The notes under the pieces were generated by a model. That model was given only the letters and a program-made list of their open reading frames with translations. It had not been told where the DNA came from and did no database searches. Positions 1 to 9,078 of a stretch of 64,000 nt of DNA are shown here, piece by piece (the stretch's first letter is position 1; each line of letters opens with the position of its first letter). The stretch is from positions 558,001 to 622,000 of the forward strand of contig NZ_FXUZ01000001.1 in the NCBI RefSeq assembly GCF_900183575.1. The letters run 5' to 3'. The translations under genes and the position numbers were made by a program. This DNA is from Staphylococcus cornubiensis. GTDB taxonomy: Bacteria; Bacillota; Bacilli; Staphylococcales; Staphylococcaceae.

Positions 1-886
1 TTTTCGTTACACGTACTTCAAGTACACCATCTTCATTCAATGTACCTGCAAACACTTCAGCACCTTCCACTTTTTCTACCAGCATCGATTCACCTGTAAT
101 AGCGGCTTGATTGACTGCAGCACGTCCTGTAATCACAATGCCGTCTAACGCAATTTTTTGTCCTGGTTTAATATACAACGTCTCATTAAGTTCAATATCT
201 TCAACAGGGACATTCACCCATTGACCGTTACGTAAAACTGTCGCTTCGTCCGGGGCAATATCCATCAAAGATTGCATCGACTGACGTGCTTTATCCATAG
301 AAAATGTCTCGAGTGCTTCACTTATTGCAAACAAAATCACCACCGCGGCAACTTCTCCCCATTGGCCAATAATCGCGCCACCAACGACCGCAATTGTCAT
401 CAGTGTGTGCATATCAAACTCGAGATGTACTAAATTTTTCACACCTCGAATCAATAATTCACTGCCACTAAGTAAAATCGAACAAGCGAATAATAAAATC
501 GTCATCATATGATTTTCGCCGCTCATTAAGTGAGAAATATAGCCGAGAAACATAAATAATGTTGCCACACATATCGATTGATGTGTTTCATAAAAATTTT
601 TAGCTCTGCCAAGCCATGACGTTGCTTGAACCGTTGCTGCTTTATCTGATGAAACAGCCGTTTTTTTACGATCATCCAACGTCAATTTTAAATTTTCAAA
701 TGCACCCGCACCTTCTAATTCTTCTACAGTTGGGTCACCCGTCACATAAATTTTTGAAGCGCCAAAATTCACTTGTGCATCTTCAACAGACGCAAGTCCT
801 CGAACGTTTCTTTCAAATTTACCTGCACAATTGGCACACGACAAACCTTCTATTTTGTATGTTTTACGACTTTGAATCATCTTCAT
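1..886 (-). CDS. cadA: Cadmium/zinc-exporting P1B-type ATPase CadA, N-terminal part (cut by window edge)
   Basis: This is the N-terminal ~295 residues of a soft-metal (Cd/Zn/Pb) efflux ATPase of the cytoplasmic membrane. An HMA domain with the metal-binding motif GLSCANC lies near residues 14-20. Two or three membrane spans follow (about residues 95-200), with the family stretch SMDKARQSMQSLMDIAP after them. The actuator-domain motif ITGES is near residue 263. The CPC and DKTGT motifs lie beyond the window. The sequence closely resembles staphylococcal plasmid CadA, as I recall it. The start is ATG 886 or the in-frame ATG 880; both overlap the 3' end of cadC, so the two genes are translationally coupled. 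Expression should be controlled by CadC. Confidence 0.9.
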   Translation of the reverse strand, partial: MKMIQSRKTYKIEGLSCANCAGKFERNVRGLASVEDAQVNFGASKIYVTGDPTVEELEGAGAFENLKLTLDDRKKTAVSSDKAATVQATSWLGRAKNFYETHQSICVATLFMFLGYISHLMSGENHMMTILLFACSILLSGSELLIRGVKNLVHLEFDMHTLMTIAVVGGAIIGQWGEVAAVVILFAISEALETFSMDKARQSMQSLMDIAPDEATVLRNGQWVNVPVEDIELNETLYIKPGQKIALDGIVITGRAAVNQAAITGESMLVEKVEGAEVFAGTLNEDGVLEVRVTK

Positions 887-1247
887 CCACTTCTTTCTTA
901 TGTTCAATAGAAATCATCATCAATTGTCGAATATGTTCATCATACAAACGATAAAATGCACGTTTACCAGATTTTCGATAGGTTACAACACCATTTTTAT
1001 ATAGAGATCTCAAATGATGAGACGCATTTGCTACGGTCACATTTAAAATTTCCGCAATATCACAAACACACAACTCATCATGGTGACAAAGCGCGAGTAC
1101 TATTTTAGAGCGATTGATATCGGCAATACTTTTAAACATTTGACTGACTTGTTCAATATTAGAAGCTGCAAGTTCTTCTTTTGACTGCTGGACAGCTTCA
1201 ACATCAATACTAAACGTATCACAAGTTGCAATTTTTTGAGTCCTCAT
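864..1247 (-). CDS. cadC: ArsR/SmtB-family metal-responsive repressor CadC
   Basis: This is a 127-aa winged-helix repressor that should release the cad operator when Cd, Pb or Zn binds. The metal-site motif ELCVCD (Cys60, Cys62) precedes the recognition helix VTVANASHHLRSLYKNGVV. The N-terminal metal ligand is Cys9. The second N-terminal cysteine of plasmid CadC (Cys11 there) aligns with Ser13 here, so the site may have three thiolates rather than four. ATG 1247 has an AAGGA ribosome site. The gene overlaps cadA, the usual cadCA arrangement. Assignment to CadC rather than another ArsR member rests on the cysteine pattern and the adjacent cadA. Confidence 0.92.
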   Translation of the reverse strand: MRTQKIATCDTFSIDVEAVQQSKEELAASNIEQVSQMFKSIADINRSKIVLALCHHDELCVCDIAEILNVTVANASHHLRSLYKNGVVTYRKSGKRAFYRLYDEHIRQLMMISIEHKKEVDEDDSKS

Positions 1248-1285
1248 GTCTTCATATCCTTTTTATATAATATTTTTATAACAAA

Positions 1286-1329
1286 ATTATAACTTCTTTT
1301 AGGAAAACATTCAAGCGTTCGTTTGAATG
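1286..1329 (-). promoter_or_regulatory. cadC promoter with overlapping CadC operator palindrome
   Basis: On the minus strand there is a -35 TTGAAT (1309-1314), a 17-base spacer and a -10 TATAAT (1286-1291). The palindrome CATTCAA-N8-TTGAATG (1308-1329) covers the -35 box. Its half-sites resemble the known cad operator arms, so a repressor bound here would block RNA polymerase. The promoter and palindrome are seen directly; CadC binding is inferred from position and arm sequence. Confidence 0.75.
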
Positions 1330-1443
1330 AAAATAGATGATTAATGATTGAAAAAAAGGGTAATGCATTTTTAGACATACTTATTGCTTTAACATAGAAT
1401 AAGTCATGTATAAGACAAAAAACTAGGAGATGTTTTTTAATTT

Positions 1444-1662
1444 ATGTCGATTCATATTGATCCTGAAAAATTTGCAGAACTTGTAGTAACCGCTAATCCA
1501 TCACAACAGTCAGAACCTGAAGAAATTGCAAAAGAAAGTATCGAATTATATATTCATGCTTATCGTATGGCAGAACGCTACACAAGCATATCTTCAAATT
1601 GCTATGATACCGCAAGTGCATTGGAAGAATTGAAAGAGACAGAATTAAATCTTTGTAAATAA
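1444..1662 (+). CDS. Small protein of unknown function, 72 aa
   Basis: A short, soluble, acidic protein that I do not recognise. It begins MSIHIDPEKFAEL, is rich in Glu and Ala in its second half, and contains two cysteines (one near residue 52, one the penultimate residue). No signal peptide or membrane segment is visible. A strong ribosome site (AGGAGAT) lies about 11 bases upstream of ATG 1444. It is transcribed away from cadC as a single gene. The next plus-strand sequence is a large hairpin in a repeat element that may end its transcript. Good ribosome site and clean coding sequence make it likely real. Confidence 0.65.
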   Translation: MSIHIDPEKFAELVVTANPSQQSEPEEIAKESIELYIHAYRMAERYTSISSNCYDTASALEELKETELNLCK

Positions 1663-1714
1663 GACATCTTGTTTATATTGAAATAGTAAATGAAATTAAA
1701 CGATTAAGGAGAAG

Positions 1715-1880
1715 TGTCAGCCTTTCGGGGGCAGTACAGAAATCGATGTTGCACATGAGATTTCTGTACTGCCCCCGAAAATCCAATTCGGCTTCCATCA
1801 AGTAGGTGCTTTAATCAAGCCGAATTGAGTTGAGGCAAGTCCTAGGAAACACGAGTCCATGACAGCAATTGTGAAATTTT
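1715..1880 (+). repeat. Dispersed palindromic intergenic repeat, copy A
   Basis: Two adjacent inverted repeats lie in the gap 1663-2144. The first is a perfect 22-bp pair (1723-1744 and 1759-1780) beginning TTTCGGGGGCAGTACAG on the left arm. The second is an 11-bp pair, CAATTCGGCTT (1784-1794) and AAGCCGAATTG (1817-1827). It is followed by a module ending GAGTTGAGGCAAGTCCTAGGAAA that recurs near 16.8, 37.7 and 58.4 kb. The rest of the gap (1880-2082) shows nothing recognisable. Confidence 0.8.
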
Positions 1881-2084
1881 AAAAAGGTTATCAATGAGAA
1901 CAATTGGATTAAAATATATCAAGGTAAGACGATTAAAAATTTTATATCTTCTTTTTCTTAATGGTTGTGCAGTTAGAATAAAGTTAGCGAATGACATTTT
2001 TTAGTTTCTATTTTAAAAACCAACATCAATGGTAAAAGTTTTCATTATGTCATTGATTGTACTCTCATCAATTGAAGCATATAA

Positions 2085-2130
2085 AAAAGCAAGTTTCTTT
2101 ACACACCTTCAATAAAGAAACTTGCTTTTC
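2085..2130 (-). terminator. Terminator of rny
   Basis: A perfect 16-bp stem (2085-2100 with 2114-2129, arm AAAAGCAAGTTTCTTT) lies just past the rny stop. The stem carries an A/T tail in both directions, so it can act as a rho-independent terminator for minus-strand rny transcripts. Confidence 0.85.
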
Positions 2131-2144
2131 ATTTTCATACGCTT

Positions 2145-3704
2145 TTATTTCGCATATTCAATTGCTCTCGTCTCACGAACGACTGTCACTTTGATATGAC
2201 CCGGATATTGAAGTTCACCCTCGATTTGATTTTTAATATCTCGCGCTAAACGGTGAGATTTTAAGTCGTCAATCGTTTCAGGTTCTACAATAACACGAAT
2301 TTCTCGACCTGCTTGAATAGCAAAGGCCTTTTCAACACCTTCATAATTCTCAGAGATTTCTTCTAAACGCTCTAAACGCTTAATGTAGTTCTCTAATGTT
2401 TCTTTTCTTGCCCCTGGTCTTGCAGCAGATAATGCATCAGCTGCAGCAACTAAAATTGAGATGATAGAAGTTGGTTCCACATCACCATGGTGGGAATGAA
2501 TCGCATTAATTACTGTTTCAGGTTCGCCATATTTTTTAGCTAACTCAACACCAATTTCTACGTGACTTCCTTCTACTTCATGGTCAATGGCCTTACCAAT
2601 ATCATGTAATAAACCTGCACGTTTCGCTAATGTCACATCTTCATTCAGTTCTGCAGCGAGCATACCAGAAAGATGTGCAACTTCAATAGAATGTTTTAAT
2701 ACGTTTTGTCCGTAACTTGTACGATAATGCATGCGACCCAAAATTTTAATTAAATCTGGATGCATATTATGAACATTTAATTCGAATGTTGCATGTTCAC
2801 CAGCGTCACGAATAATTTCGTCTACTTCACGTCTTGATTTTTCAACCATATCTTCTATACGTCCAGGATGAATACGCCCATCTGACACAAGATTAATTAA
2901 TGCTGTTTTTGCAATTTCTCGACGAATTGGATCAAAACCTGACAAAATAACAGCTTCTGGCGTATCATCAATAATTAAATCAATACCTGTAAGTGTTTCT
3001 AAAGTACGAATATTTCGACCTTCACGACCGATAATCCGACCTTTCATTTCATCATTAGGCAAGTTTACAACTGAAACTGTCGATTCAGAAGTATGATCTG
3101 CAGCAAAACGTTGCACTACTGTAGCGAGCAACTCTTTAGCATTTTGGTTTACTTTTTCTTTTGCTTCATTTTCTTTTTCTTTAACAAGTACTGCAATATC
3201 TTGTGACAACTCATCTTCTACACGTGCTAATTGTTCTTTACGTGCTTCTTCTTGTGTGAGACCGGAGATGCGTTCTAGTTCTTGTTCGTGCTTCATTATT
3301 ATCGATTGAACACTACTCTCTTTTGCATCTACTTGTTGTTGTCTTTCTTCAAGTTTAGATTCTTTTTGCTCTAAAATCTCATCTTTTTTATCGAGTAGAT
3401 CAGATTTTCGCTCCAAGTTTTCCTCTTTTTGAAGAAGTCGGGATTCTTGCCTTTGAAGCTCAGTACGTCGTTCTCTAAGTTCGTTTTCAGCACGTTCTCG
3501 GAGAATTTGGTTTTCTTCTTTCGCTTCAATTAACTTCTCTTTTTTAAGGTTTTCTGCTTCTTTGTTTGCTTGTTCAAGAATATCTTTCGCAGTTTGCTTT
3601 GCTTGCATCTGCTTTTGGTAAATCAAGTTTTGGGCGATAAAATACCCTACAACAACTCCTAGAATGATACCCAGCAAAATGAGTAAGAGGCTTAATAAAT
3701 TCAC
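2145..3704 (-). CDS. rny: Ribonuclease Y
   Basis: A membrane-anchored endoribonuclease that starts mRNA turnover and processing in Firmicutes. The 519-aa protein has an N-terminal membrane helix (about 1-25) and a long Glu/Lys/Gln-rich coiled coil (about 30-195). A KH domain with the GREGRNIR loop (around 225-232) follows, and then an HD domain whose metal-binding H-D pair is at about residues 367-368 in LLHDIGKA. The start is GTG 3704, behind an AAGGAGGT ribosome site. It lies downstream of recA and is separated from it by a terminator, so it probably has its own promoter in 3705-3843. Confidence 0.97.
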   Translation of the reverse strand: MNLLSLLLILLGIILGVVVGYFIAQNLIYQKQMQAKQTAKDILEQANKEAENLKKEKLIEAKEENQILRERAENELRERRTELQRQESRLLQKEENLERKSDLLDKKDEILEQKESKLEERQQQVDAKESSVQSIIMKHEQELERISGLTQEEARKEQLARVEDELSQDIAVLVKEKENEAKEKVNQNAKELLATVVQRFAADHTSESTVSVVNLPNDEMKGRIIGREGRNIRTLETLTGIDLIIDDTPEAVILSGFDPIRREIAKTALINLVSDGRIHPGRIEDMVEKSRREVDEIIRDAGEHATFELNVHNMHPDLIKILGRMHYRTSYGQNVLKHSIEVAHLSGMLAAELNEDVTLAKRAGLLHDIGKAIDHEVEGSHVEIGVELAKKYGEPETVINAIHSHHGDVEPTSIISILVAAADALSAARPGARKETLENYIKRLERLEEISENYEGVEKAFAIQAGREIRVIVEPETIDDLKSHRLARDIKNQIEGELQYPGHIKVTVVRETRAIEYAK

Positions 3705-3843
3705 ACAAACACCTCCTTTTTCTAGGATTTCGTTCTGTATGTTAATAAATCTATATGATTATATGGATAAAAATAAGAATCATACAAGTTCAATTGTACG
3801 TTTTGAACAACGAAAAATCAAGGTTTCTGTCGTGATTGCAAAT

Positions 3844-3892
3844 AAAAAGCGATGGACACAGAACATAGTTATCCTGTCCACATCGCTTTTTC
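3844..3892 (-). terminator. Terminator of recA
   Basis: A hairpin with arms AAAAAGCGATG and CATCGCTTTTT plus inner GACA/TGTC pairing lies 40-85 bases past the recA stop. It ends in a T run on the minus strand. Confidence 0.85.
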
Positions 3893-3929
3893 ATTGAATG
3901 CGCTACTTCTAAATAAAAACTATACGATA

Positions 3930-4973
3930 TTATTCATCAAAAAGTGTCTGCGTTTCTTCTTGCTCAGGCTCTTCGACATCACCATCAAAAATACCGAGTT
4001 TTTCTCGTAATTTACGGTCAATTTCATCTTCGAGTTTAGGGTTTTCAAGTAGGAATTGTTTTACATTCTCTTTACCTTGACCCATACGCTCACCGTTGTA
4101 TGAATACCAAGCACCTGATTTGTCTACAATGTCGTATTGCACACCTAAATCAATCAGTTCGCCTTCACGTGAAATACCTTTACCATACATAATGTCTACT
4201 TCAGCAACTTTGAATGGTGGTGCTACTTTGTTTTTAACGACTTTAATTTTAGTACGGTTACCTACAATATCTTGTCCTTGCTTCAATTGTTCAGCTCGAC
4301 GCACTTCTAAACGAACTGAACTATAGAATTTCAGTGCACGTCCACCTGGTGTTGTTTCAGGGTTACCGAACATCACACCTACTTTTTCACGGATTTGGTT
4401 AATGAAGATAGCTGTCGTTTTTGATTTAGAAATCGCTGCTGATAGTTTACGCAATGCTTGAGACATTAAACGCGCTTGTAAACCAACGTGCGTATCACCC
4501 ATTTCGCCTTCAATTTCAGCTTTAGGTGTCAATGCTGCAACTGAGTCGACAATGATAATGTCTACTGCGCCACTTCTAACAAATGCTTCTGCAATTTCAA
4601 GACCTTGCTCACCGTGATCTGGTTGTGAAAGGTATAAGTTATCGATATCTACACCTAGTGCTTCAGCGTAAACAGGGTCTAGTGCATGCTCAGCATCAAT
4701 AAATGCAGCAATACCCCCATTTTTTTGTACTTCAGCAATAGCGTGTAAAGCGACTGTTGTCTTACCTGAACTTTCGGGGCCATAAACTTCGATGATACGA
4801 CCTTTAGGATAGCCGCCAACCCCTAATGCATGGTCTAGTGTTACCGAACCACTTGAAACACTTGAAACACGGCGATCTTTATTCTCACCAAGTTTCATTA
4901 CGGCACCTTTACCAAATGACTTTTCCATGTTTTTAATTACTGTATCTAGCGCTTTTTGACGTTCATTATCCAA
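3930..4973 (-). CDS. recA: Recombinase RecA
   Basis: An ATP-dependent strand-exchange recombinase and LexA co-protease in the cytoplasm. The Walker A motif GPESSGKT lies near residue 65, and the family signature [14 protein letters not shown] is present. The start is TTG 4973 ([10 protein letters not shown]), behind an AGGGGGT ribosome site. That gives 347 aa, the usual staphylococcal length. An upstream in-frame ATG at 5027 lies inside the promoter and is not used. The C-terminus is acidic ([14 protein letters not shown]), as usual. A consensus promoter with a LexA-type box lies directly upstream, between cinA and recA, so recA can be induced independently of cinA. Confidence 0.98.
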   Translation of the reverse strand: MDNERQKALDTVIKNMEKSFGKGAVMKLGENKDRRVSSVSSGSVTLDHALGVGGYPKGRIIEVYGPESSGKTTVALHAIAEVQKNGGIAAFIDAEHALDPVYAEALGVDIDNLYLSQPDHGEQGLEIAEAFVRSGAVDIIIVDSVAALTPKAEIEGEMGDTHVGLQARLMSQALRKLSAAISKSKTTAIFINQIREKVGVMFGNPETTPGGRALKFYSSVRLEVRRAEQLKQGQDIVGNRTKIKVVKNKVAPPFKVAEVDIMYGKGISREGELIDLGVQYDIVDKSGAWYSYNGERMGQGKENVKQFLLENPKLEDEIDRKLREKLGIFDGDVEEPEQEETQTLFDE

Positions 4974-5018
4974 TTTAGGACCCCCTACTTGATCGAAATT
5001 TCCTTTTAATTTAATTCT

Positions 5019-5069
5019 ACTATACATGGTATTAAATCAAATTACAAGTGTTTTGCGAATGTTTGTTCG
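5019..5069 (-). promoter_or_regulatory. recA promoter with SOS (LexA) box
   Basis: On the minus strand: -35 TTGTAA (5042-5047), a 17-base spacer, and -10 TATAGT (5019-5024). Just upstream is CGAACAAACATTCG (5056-5069), a match to the Gram-positive SOS box CGAAC-N4-GTTCG with one changed base in the second arm. The promoter spacing is seen directly; LexA control is inferred from the motif and gene. Confidence 0.75.
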
Positions 5070-5111
5070 TTATTTTTGAAGTTCATTTTCTTCAAAACAG
5101 AACGCATGTGC

Positions 5112-6287
5112 TTATATTTTATCAATAATAGACGGATTCTCTAGATGTTTTAACCAATTTAACCACGTTATTAAAATATAATTTTGACTTCTATCGCGCT
5201 GTAAATATCTCATTTGACCCATTTTAAACGTTTTCATGTTGAACGTATCTCCATTCAACAATCCTATATAAACCGTGTTATTTTGAGCGAGTAAACTGAT
5301 GGCTTGTTCGCTATCGTAAAGCGCTTGAACAAAATGCGCTGCTGCATAAAGCTGATCTTCTATAGAAAGAGATGTATCTATAAATTGAGGATGATGCAAC
5401 ATGTACCCTTTTAGTAAATGTTCTGTATCTTCTTGCTTCAAACGTGCATGTAATAAGCCTTCAGTCACTTGATCATAAACTGCAAAAGTTTGTTGTTGCA
5501 GTGCTAACACGACACGTTCTGGTGTCATGTTGTCTGAACCGTAGTAATACAAACCGATTCGTTTCAGTATCTCTTCTTTAATCGGTGCAATCAACTGTTT
5601 TGTCATTTCTGTATTTTCACCGCTAGCTGTCAGTCGAATGGTCACTTCATGCGTCCCTGCTAACGGGGCAATCGTTGGGTTTGACTGTGCATCAATCAAA
5701 TCCATCAGCTCCGTTTCAACTTGTGATTCACCAATACCACAAAAACGCAATACTTCTGACTCAATCGTTTGACCCCCTTGAGAGAAGTGTGGCATCAATT
5801 CATTCACGACCATAGGCTGAAGTTCTTTCGGTGGTCCCGGTAACATCACAACATGTTTATTGTCGTGTTGGACATAGATGCCAGGTGCCATACCGACTTT
5901 ATTCGCTAAAACTTCTGCCCCTTCAATCACTAGCGCTTGTTGTTTATTGTTCGGTGTCATCACTTTGCCATGCTGTTTAAAATAGTCTTCAATATAATCC
6001 ATCGCTTCTTGATTCATAACTAGCGTTTTATTTAAAACTTGTGCTACAGTTTGCTTCGTTAAATCGTCTTTTGTTGGGCCAAGTCCCCCTGTAAAAACGA
6101 GGACGTCATATTGTTGTAAAGCACGTTTTGTCACATTTTCAAGTCGTTCTGCATTGTCTCCAACAACGATATGTTCTAACACATGGTGACCCGCTTCATT
6201 AAATTTTTGCGATACAAACTGTGCATTCGTATTTACAATTTGTCCTAATAGCAGTTCTGATCCCACTGCGATAATACATACTTTCAT
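5112..6287 (-). CDS. cinA: CinA family protein, competence/damage-inducible type
   Basis: A 391-aa CinA-like protein. The N-terminal ~170 residues form the MoaB/MogA-like (COG1058) domain, seen in VGSELLLGQIVNTN, FTGGLGPTKDDLT and LPGPPKEL; in other bacteria it is linked to pyridine-nucleotide (ADP-ribose) repair. The C-terminal half sits where the NMN deamidase domain normally is but lacks its AESCTGG and GxAGP motifs, so that activity is probably absent. ATG 6287 is preferred to the upstream ATG 6302 because GGGGGA lies seven bases before it. It sits upstream of recA, the classical recA-cinA neighbourhood, but recA has its own promoter. Confidence 0.9.
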   Translation of the reverse strand: MKVCIIAVGSELLLGQIVNTNAQFVSQKFNEAGHHVLEHIVVGDNAERLENVTKRALQQYDVLVFTGGLGPTKDDLTKQTVAQVLNKTLVMNQEAMDYIEDYFKQHGKVMTPNNKQQALVIEGAEVLANKVGMAPGIYVQHDNKHVVMLPGPPKELQPMVVNELMPHFSQGGQTIESEVLRFCGIGESQVETELMDLIDAQSNPTIAPLAGTHEVTIRLTASGENTEMTKQLIAPIKEEILKRIGLYYYGSDNMTPERVVLALQQQTFAVYDQVTEGLLHARLKQEDTEHLLKGYMLHHPQFIDTSLSIEDQLYAAAHFVQALYDSEQAISLLAQNNTVYIGLLNGDTFNMKTFKMGQMRYLQRDRSQNYILITWLNWLKHLENPSIIDKI

Positions 6288-6370
6288 GTTTTCGTCCCCC
6301 ATTTATCGTTCACGGTGATTAAAGTGTTCATTACGTTTTATTTTAGCTTACGTCACTATTTTATAAAAAG

Positions 6371-6402
6371 AAAAAAGGCTGGAAAAGGTAACATTCCAGC
6401 CC
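6371..6402 (-). terminator. Terminator of pgsA
   Basis: GGCTGGAA (6377-6384) pairs with TTCCAGCC (6394-6401), and the minus strand continues into a TTTTTTCTTTTT run. It separates pgsA from cinA. Confidence 0.88.
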
Positions 6403-6429
6403 CTATAAGTGTATTTTGAATATGTAAAT

Positions 6430-7017
6430 CTATGCTTTTTTGTCTTGTAAGAATACGTCACGGCCTTTGTAAAAGTACTCAATACCAGAAAGCACTGTGA
6501 AAAATACACCGATATATAATAAAATCTGTCCTAAACTGAAACCAATCCACTGACTGAATGGTTCACCTAATAAAATTAAAATTAATGCTACCATCGTAAC
6601 GGCAGTTTTAATTTTTCCTAATTGACCCGCAGCGCTGACAAAGCCTTGTTCAATTTGCAATAAGCGTAATCCTGTTACTGCAAATTCACGCGCAATAATA
6701 ATGACTGCCACGACTGAATTCGTTAAACCAAGTTCGACTAAAACAATCAGTGCAGCAGAGACAAGTAATTTGTCAGCAAGGGGATCTAAGAATTTACCCA
6801 TATTCGTAACAATTTGCCATTTACGTGCCAAATATCCATCTAAAAAGTCACTTAACGACGCCAAAATAAATATAATGCCGCTGATTAAAAATTCAATACG
6901 AATCGGCTGTCCTCCCAAAAATGTCACTTGACCCATTCCAAAATCGACAAGTGCAAATAACATAAAAATAGGGATTAAAATGACACGAAACACGGTAATC
7001 TGATTCGGTATATTCAT
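6430..7017 (-). CDS. pgsA: CDP-diacylglycerol-glycerol-3-phosphate 3-phosphatidyltransferase
   Basis: This enzyme makes phosphatidylglycerol phosphate from CDP-diacylglycerol and glycerol-3-phosphate, the committed step to phosphatidylglycerol. It is a 195-aa polytopic membrane protein. The complete CDP-alcohol phosphotransferase motif is visible: Asp57, Asp60-Gly61, Ala64-Arg65, Gly74, Asp78 and Asp82. ATG 7017 follows GAGGAAC. It is co-oriented with ymfM 41 bases upstream and is probably the last gene of that operon. Confidence 0.96.
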   Translation of the reverse strand: MNIPNQITVFRVILIPIFMLFALVDFGMGQVTFLGGQPIRIEFLISGIIFILASLSDFLDGYLARKWQIVTNMGKFLDPLADKLLVSAALIVLVELGLTNSVVAVIIIAREFAVTGLRLLQIEQGFVSAAGQLGKIKTAVTMVALILILLGEPFSQWIGFSLGQILLYIGVFFTVLSGIEYFYKGRDVFLQDKKA

Positions 7018-7058
7018 TAATTGTTCCTCATTTCACTAATCTATATCTGATGTTCTTA

Positions 7059-7454
7059 TTATAACATAAGGGTCATAAGCGCCCAAAGTACAGCTGTCAC
7101 ACACGTCAATAAGCCGATTAAAATGGCTACTTTTTTAGGCTGTTCATCCGATTGTGTAAAAGTCAGGACGTCTTTATGTTCAGCAATTTCTTGTAAAATA
7201 ACATGTGCTTGACGTCGTGCTTCTGGTAACTCTTCATGATGTTTTTCCATAAGCAAACGACCATCAATATTGACAGATTGGGCATATTTTTGAATAAAAC
7301 CTCGAATATGATTCGGATGTTTAAATTGATCAAAACGATTTTGTTCAATATCCACAAGCGTCTCTCGTTGAATCTGTGTTCTTTTTTCTAGTTCAGTTAA
7401 CGTCATGCCTAAACGTTCTCTTTTGCTTTGTAATACTTCACCAATAGTCCGCAA
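7059..7454 (-). CDS. ymfM: RodZ-like helix-turn-helix membrane protein (YmfM)
   Basis: A 131-aa protein with an N-terminal Cro/C1-type HTH (about residues 1-70: IGEVLQSKRERLGMTLTELEKRTQI, ending in FIQKYAQ). One transmembrane helix follows near the C-terminus (about 108-130, ending LLTCVTAVLWALMTLML). This is the cytoplasmic and membrane portion of RodZ, the cell-shape protein that links MreB to the envelope, but it lacks the extracellular domain. The start is TTG 7454, with GGGGGG seven bases before it. Gene context (ymfK upstream, pgsA downstream) matches B. subtilis ymfM. Confidence 0.85.
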   Translation of the reverse strand: MRTIGEVLQSKRERLGMTLTELEKRTQIQRETLVDIEQNRFDQFKHPNHIRGFIQKYAQSVNIDGRLLMEKHHEELPEARRQAHVILQEIAEHKDVLTFTQSDEQPKKVAILIGLLTCVTAVLWALMTLML

Positions 7455-7472
7455 ATGTTATCCCCCCAATCA

Positions 7473-8318
7473 TTACAATGAACCGAATCCATCACCGAAA
7501 CCGTCACCAAAGCCACCAAAAGTATCACCAAAATCTAAGTTATTTTTACTTCTGACTGTTTTCTTTTTCATTTCTTCATACTCTATTTCTTGATTTTCTT
7601 CGGCACGCAATTCGATAATGTAATCAAAGTCATCCATGATATAGTCACTCGCTTCTACAAATAAATCAGGATGTTCAACCACTTTAACAGATGGCAAGGT
7701 CATGACTTCTTTCACGAGTTCCTGATGTTTCGGATTCGTTTCTCTCGCTGTCACTGCACCATCAATAATGTACACATGGTCCTTATCATATTCTCCTTTA
7801 ATTAACGAGCTTCTCACAGTTTGTTTAATGAGCGTCGAACTGATAAACAGCCATTTTTTGTGTGCAGAAACACTTCCTGCGACAATGGATTCTGTTTTAC
7901 CGACACGCGGCATCCCTCGTATACCGATTAACTTGTGCCCTTCTTCTTTAAAAAGCTCTGCCATAAAGTCAACGAGTAATCCTAAATCATCTCTTTCAAA
8001 ACGGAATATTTTTTTGTCATGTTCATCTTGTTTCACATATCGCCCATGTCTTACAGCAAGTCTATCTTTCAGTTCAGGCTCGCGTAAAACTCTTAATGAA
8101 ATGTCATCAATTTCCTTCAATAACGTTTCAAAGCGCTTAATTTTTTCTTCACTATCTGATTTGATAATAAAGGCACGAATAGACTTATCAATACCATTAA
8201 TCGTTCCAATATTAATACCCATCATCCCTAATAAACTCGAAACATCACCTAATAACCCTGCACGGTTCACATTAATTTGATATTCTAAATACCATTCGCG
8301 TTTTTCTCGTGTAATCAT
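7473..8318 (-). CDS. ymfK: YmfK/DUF3388 family protein with P-loop-like motif
   Basis: A 281-aa conserved protein of unknown function. The N-terminus (about 10-80) resembles an ACT-type regulatory fold (YQINVNRAGLLGDVSSLLGMMGINI). A GxxRxGKT/S loop (GMPRVGKTES, about 135-144) looks like a Walker A motif, and the stretch YIIDGAV is near residue 187. The extreme C-terminus carries the repeat GFGDGFGDGFG. ATG 8318 is chosen over the adjacent TTG 8321 for ribosome-site spacing (AGGGGGA). It lies between ymfI and ymfM, so it may act with the EF-P modification or envelope genes. That link is only by context. Confidence 0.82.
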   Translation of the reverse strand: MITREKREWYLEYQINVNRAGLLGDVSSLLGMMGINIGTINGIDKSIRAFIIKSDSEEKIKRFETLLKEIDDISLRVLREPELKDRLAVRHGRYVKQDEHDKKIFRFERDDLGLLVDFMAELFKEEGHKLIGIRGMPRVGKTESIVAGSVSAHKKWLFISSTLIKQTVRSSLIKGEYDKDHVYIIDGAVTARETNPKHQELVKEVMTLPSVKVVEHPDLFVEASDYIMDDFDYIIELRAEENQEIEYEEMKKKTVRSKNNLDFGDTFGGFGDGFGDGFGSL

Positions 8319-8373
8319 CAAAATCCCCCTTAATGTCGACAGTGGCTTTATCTTTAATCACTATTATATCAAA

Positions 8374-9078
8374 CTAACAATACCAACCACCATTAATACG
8401 TTGAACTGTGCCGGTGATACTTTGTGAGAAGGGCGATAACAAAAAGCGTGTCGCATGTGCAATTTCATTTGGCGCTACCCAACGATTTTGTGGCAATTCT
8501 TCTAATAATGCTTCACGTGCTTCATTGTCAAGCGCATCCGTCATCGTTCCTGCTACAACACCAGGTGTAATGGCATTGACCGTTACTGATGTACGCGCTA
8601 ATTCTTTGGCGAGTGATTTCACAAAACCAATTTGCGCTGCTTTCATACTAGAATAAATCGATTCAAAACTTGCACCTGTCTCACCCCAAATGGACGAAAT
8701 GACAACAATTCTTCCATGTGGACTTTGAATCAATTGATTAACAAAAAATTGTGTGATTTTAATCAAATGAAAAACGTGAACTTGATAAGCTTGATGAATG
8801 TCAGAATCCGTCATATCTTGTAACATACCAAACAAACTATGACCACTGGCATAAATGATGGCATCTAGATTGCTTACGAAACCTAACTTTTCCTCGAGAC
8901 TCACTGGCTGGGATAAGTCGAGTTGTACAAATTGTACCGGCTGATCTCGAAAGGTCTCCATTAAAGTATCTAGAGGGGTTTGATGATATGTCACAATCAC
9001 TTCATAACCATTTGAAAGAAGGTCATGCGTAATTGCACGACCTATCGTTCCAGAACCACCTATAACGATTGCTTTCAT
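8374..9078 (-). CDS. ymfI: Short-chain dehydrogenase YmfI (EF-P 5-aminopentanol pathway)
   Basis: A 234-aa NAD(P)H-dependent reductase of the SDR fold. The dinucleotide loop is GGSGTIG (7-13). The catalytic set is Ser128/129 with Tyr142 and Lys146 in YSSMK. In B. subtilis, YmfI reduces 5-aminopentanone to 5-aminopentanol on a lysine of elongation factor P; synteny with ymfH and ymfF supports the same role. The ATG overlaps the ymfH stop by four bases (ATGA), indicating translational coupling. A plain FabG-like 3-oxoacyl reductase is the alternative reading. Confidence 0.87.
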   Translation of the reverse strand: MKAIVIGGSGTIGRAITHDLLSNGYEVIVTYHQTPLDTLMETFRDQPVQFVQLDLSQPVSLEEKLGFVSNLDAIIYASGHSLFGMLQDMTDSDIHQAYQVHVFHLIKITQFFVNQLIQSPHGRIVVISSIWGETGASFESIYSSMKAAQIGFVKSLAKELARTSVTVNAITPGVVAGTMTDALDNEAREALLEELPQNRWVAPNEIAHATRFLLSPFSQSITGTVQRINGGWYC

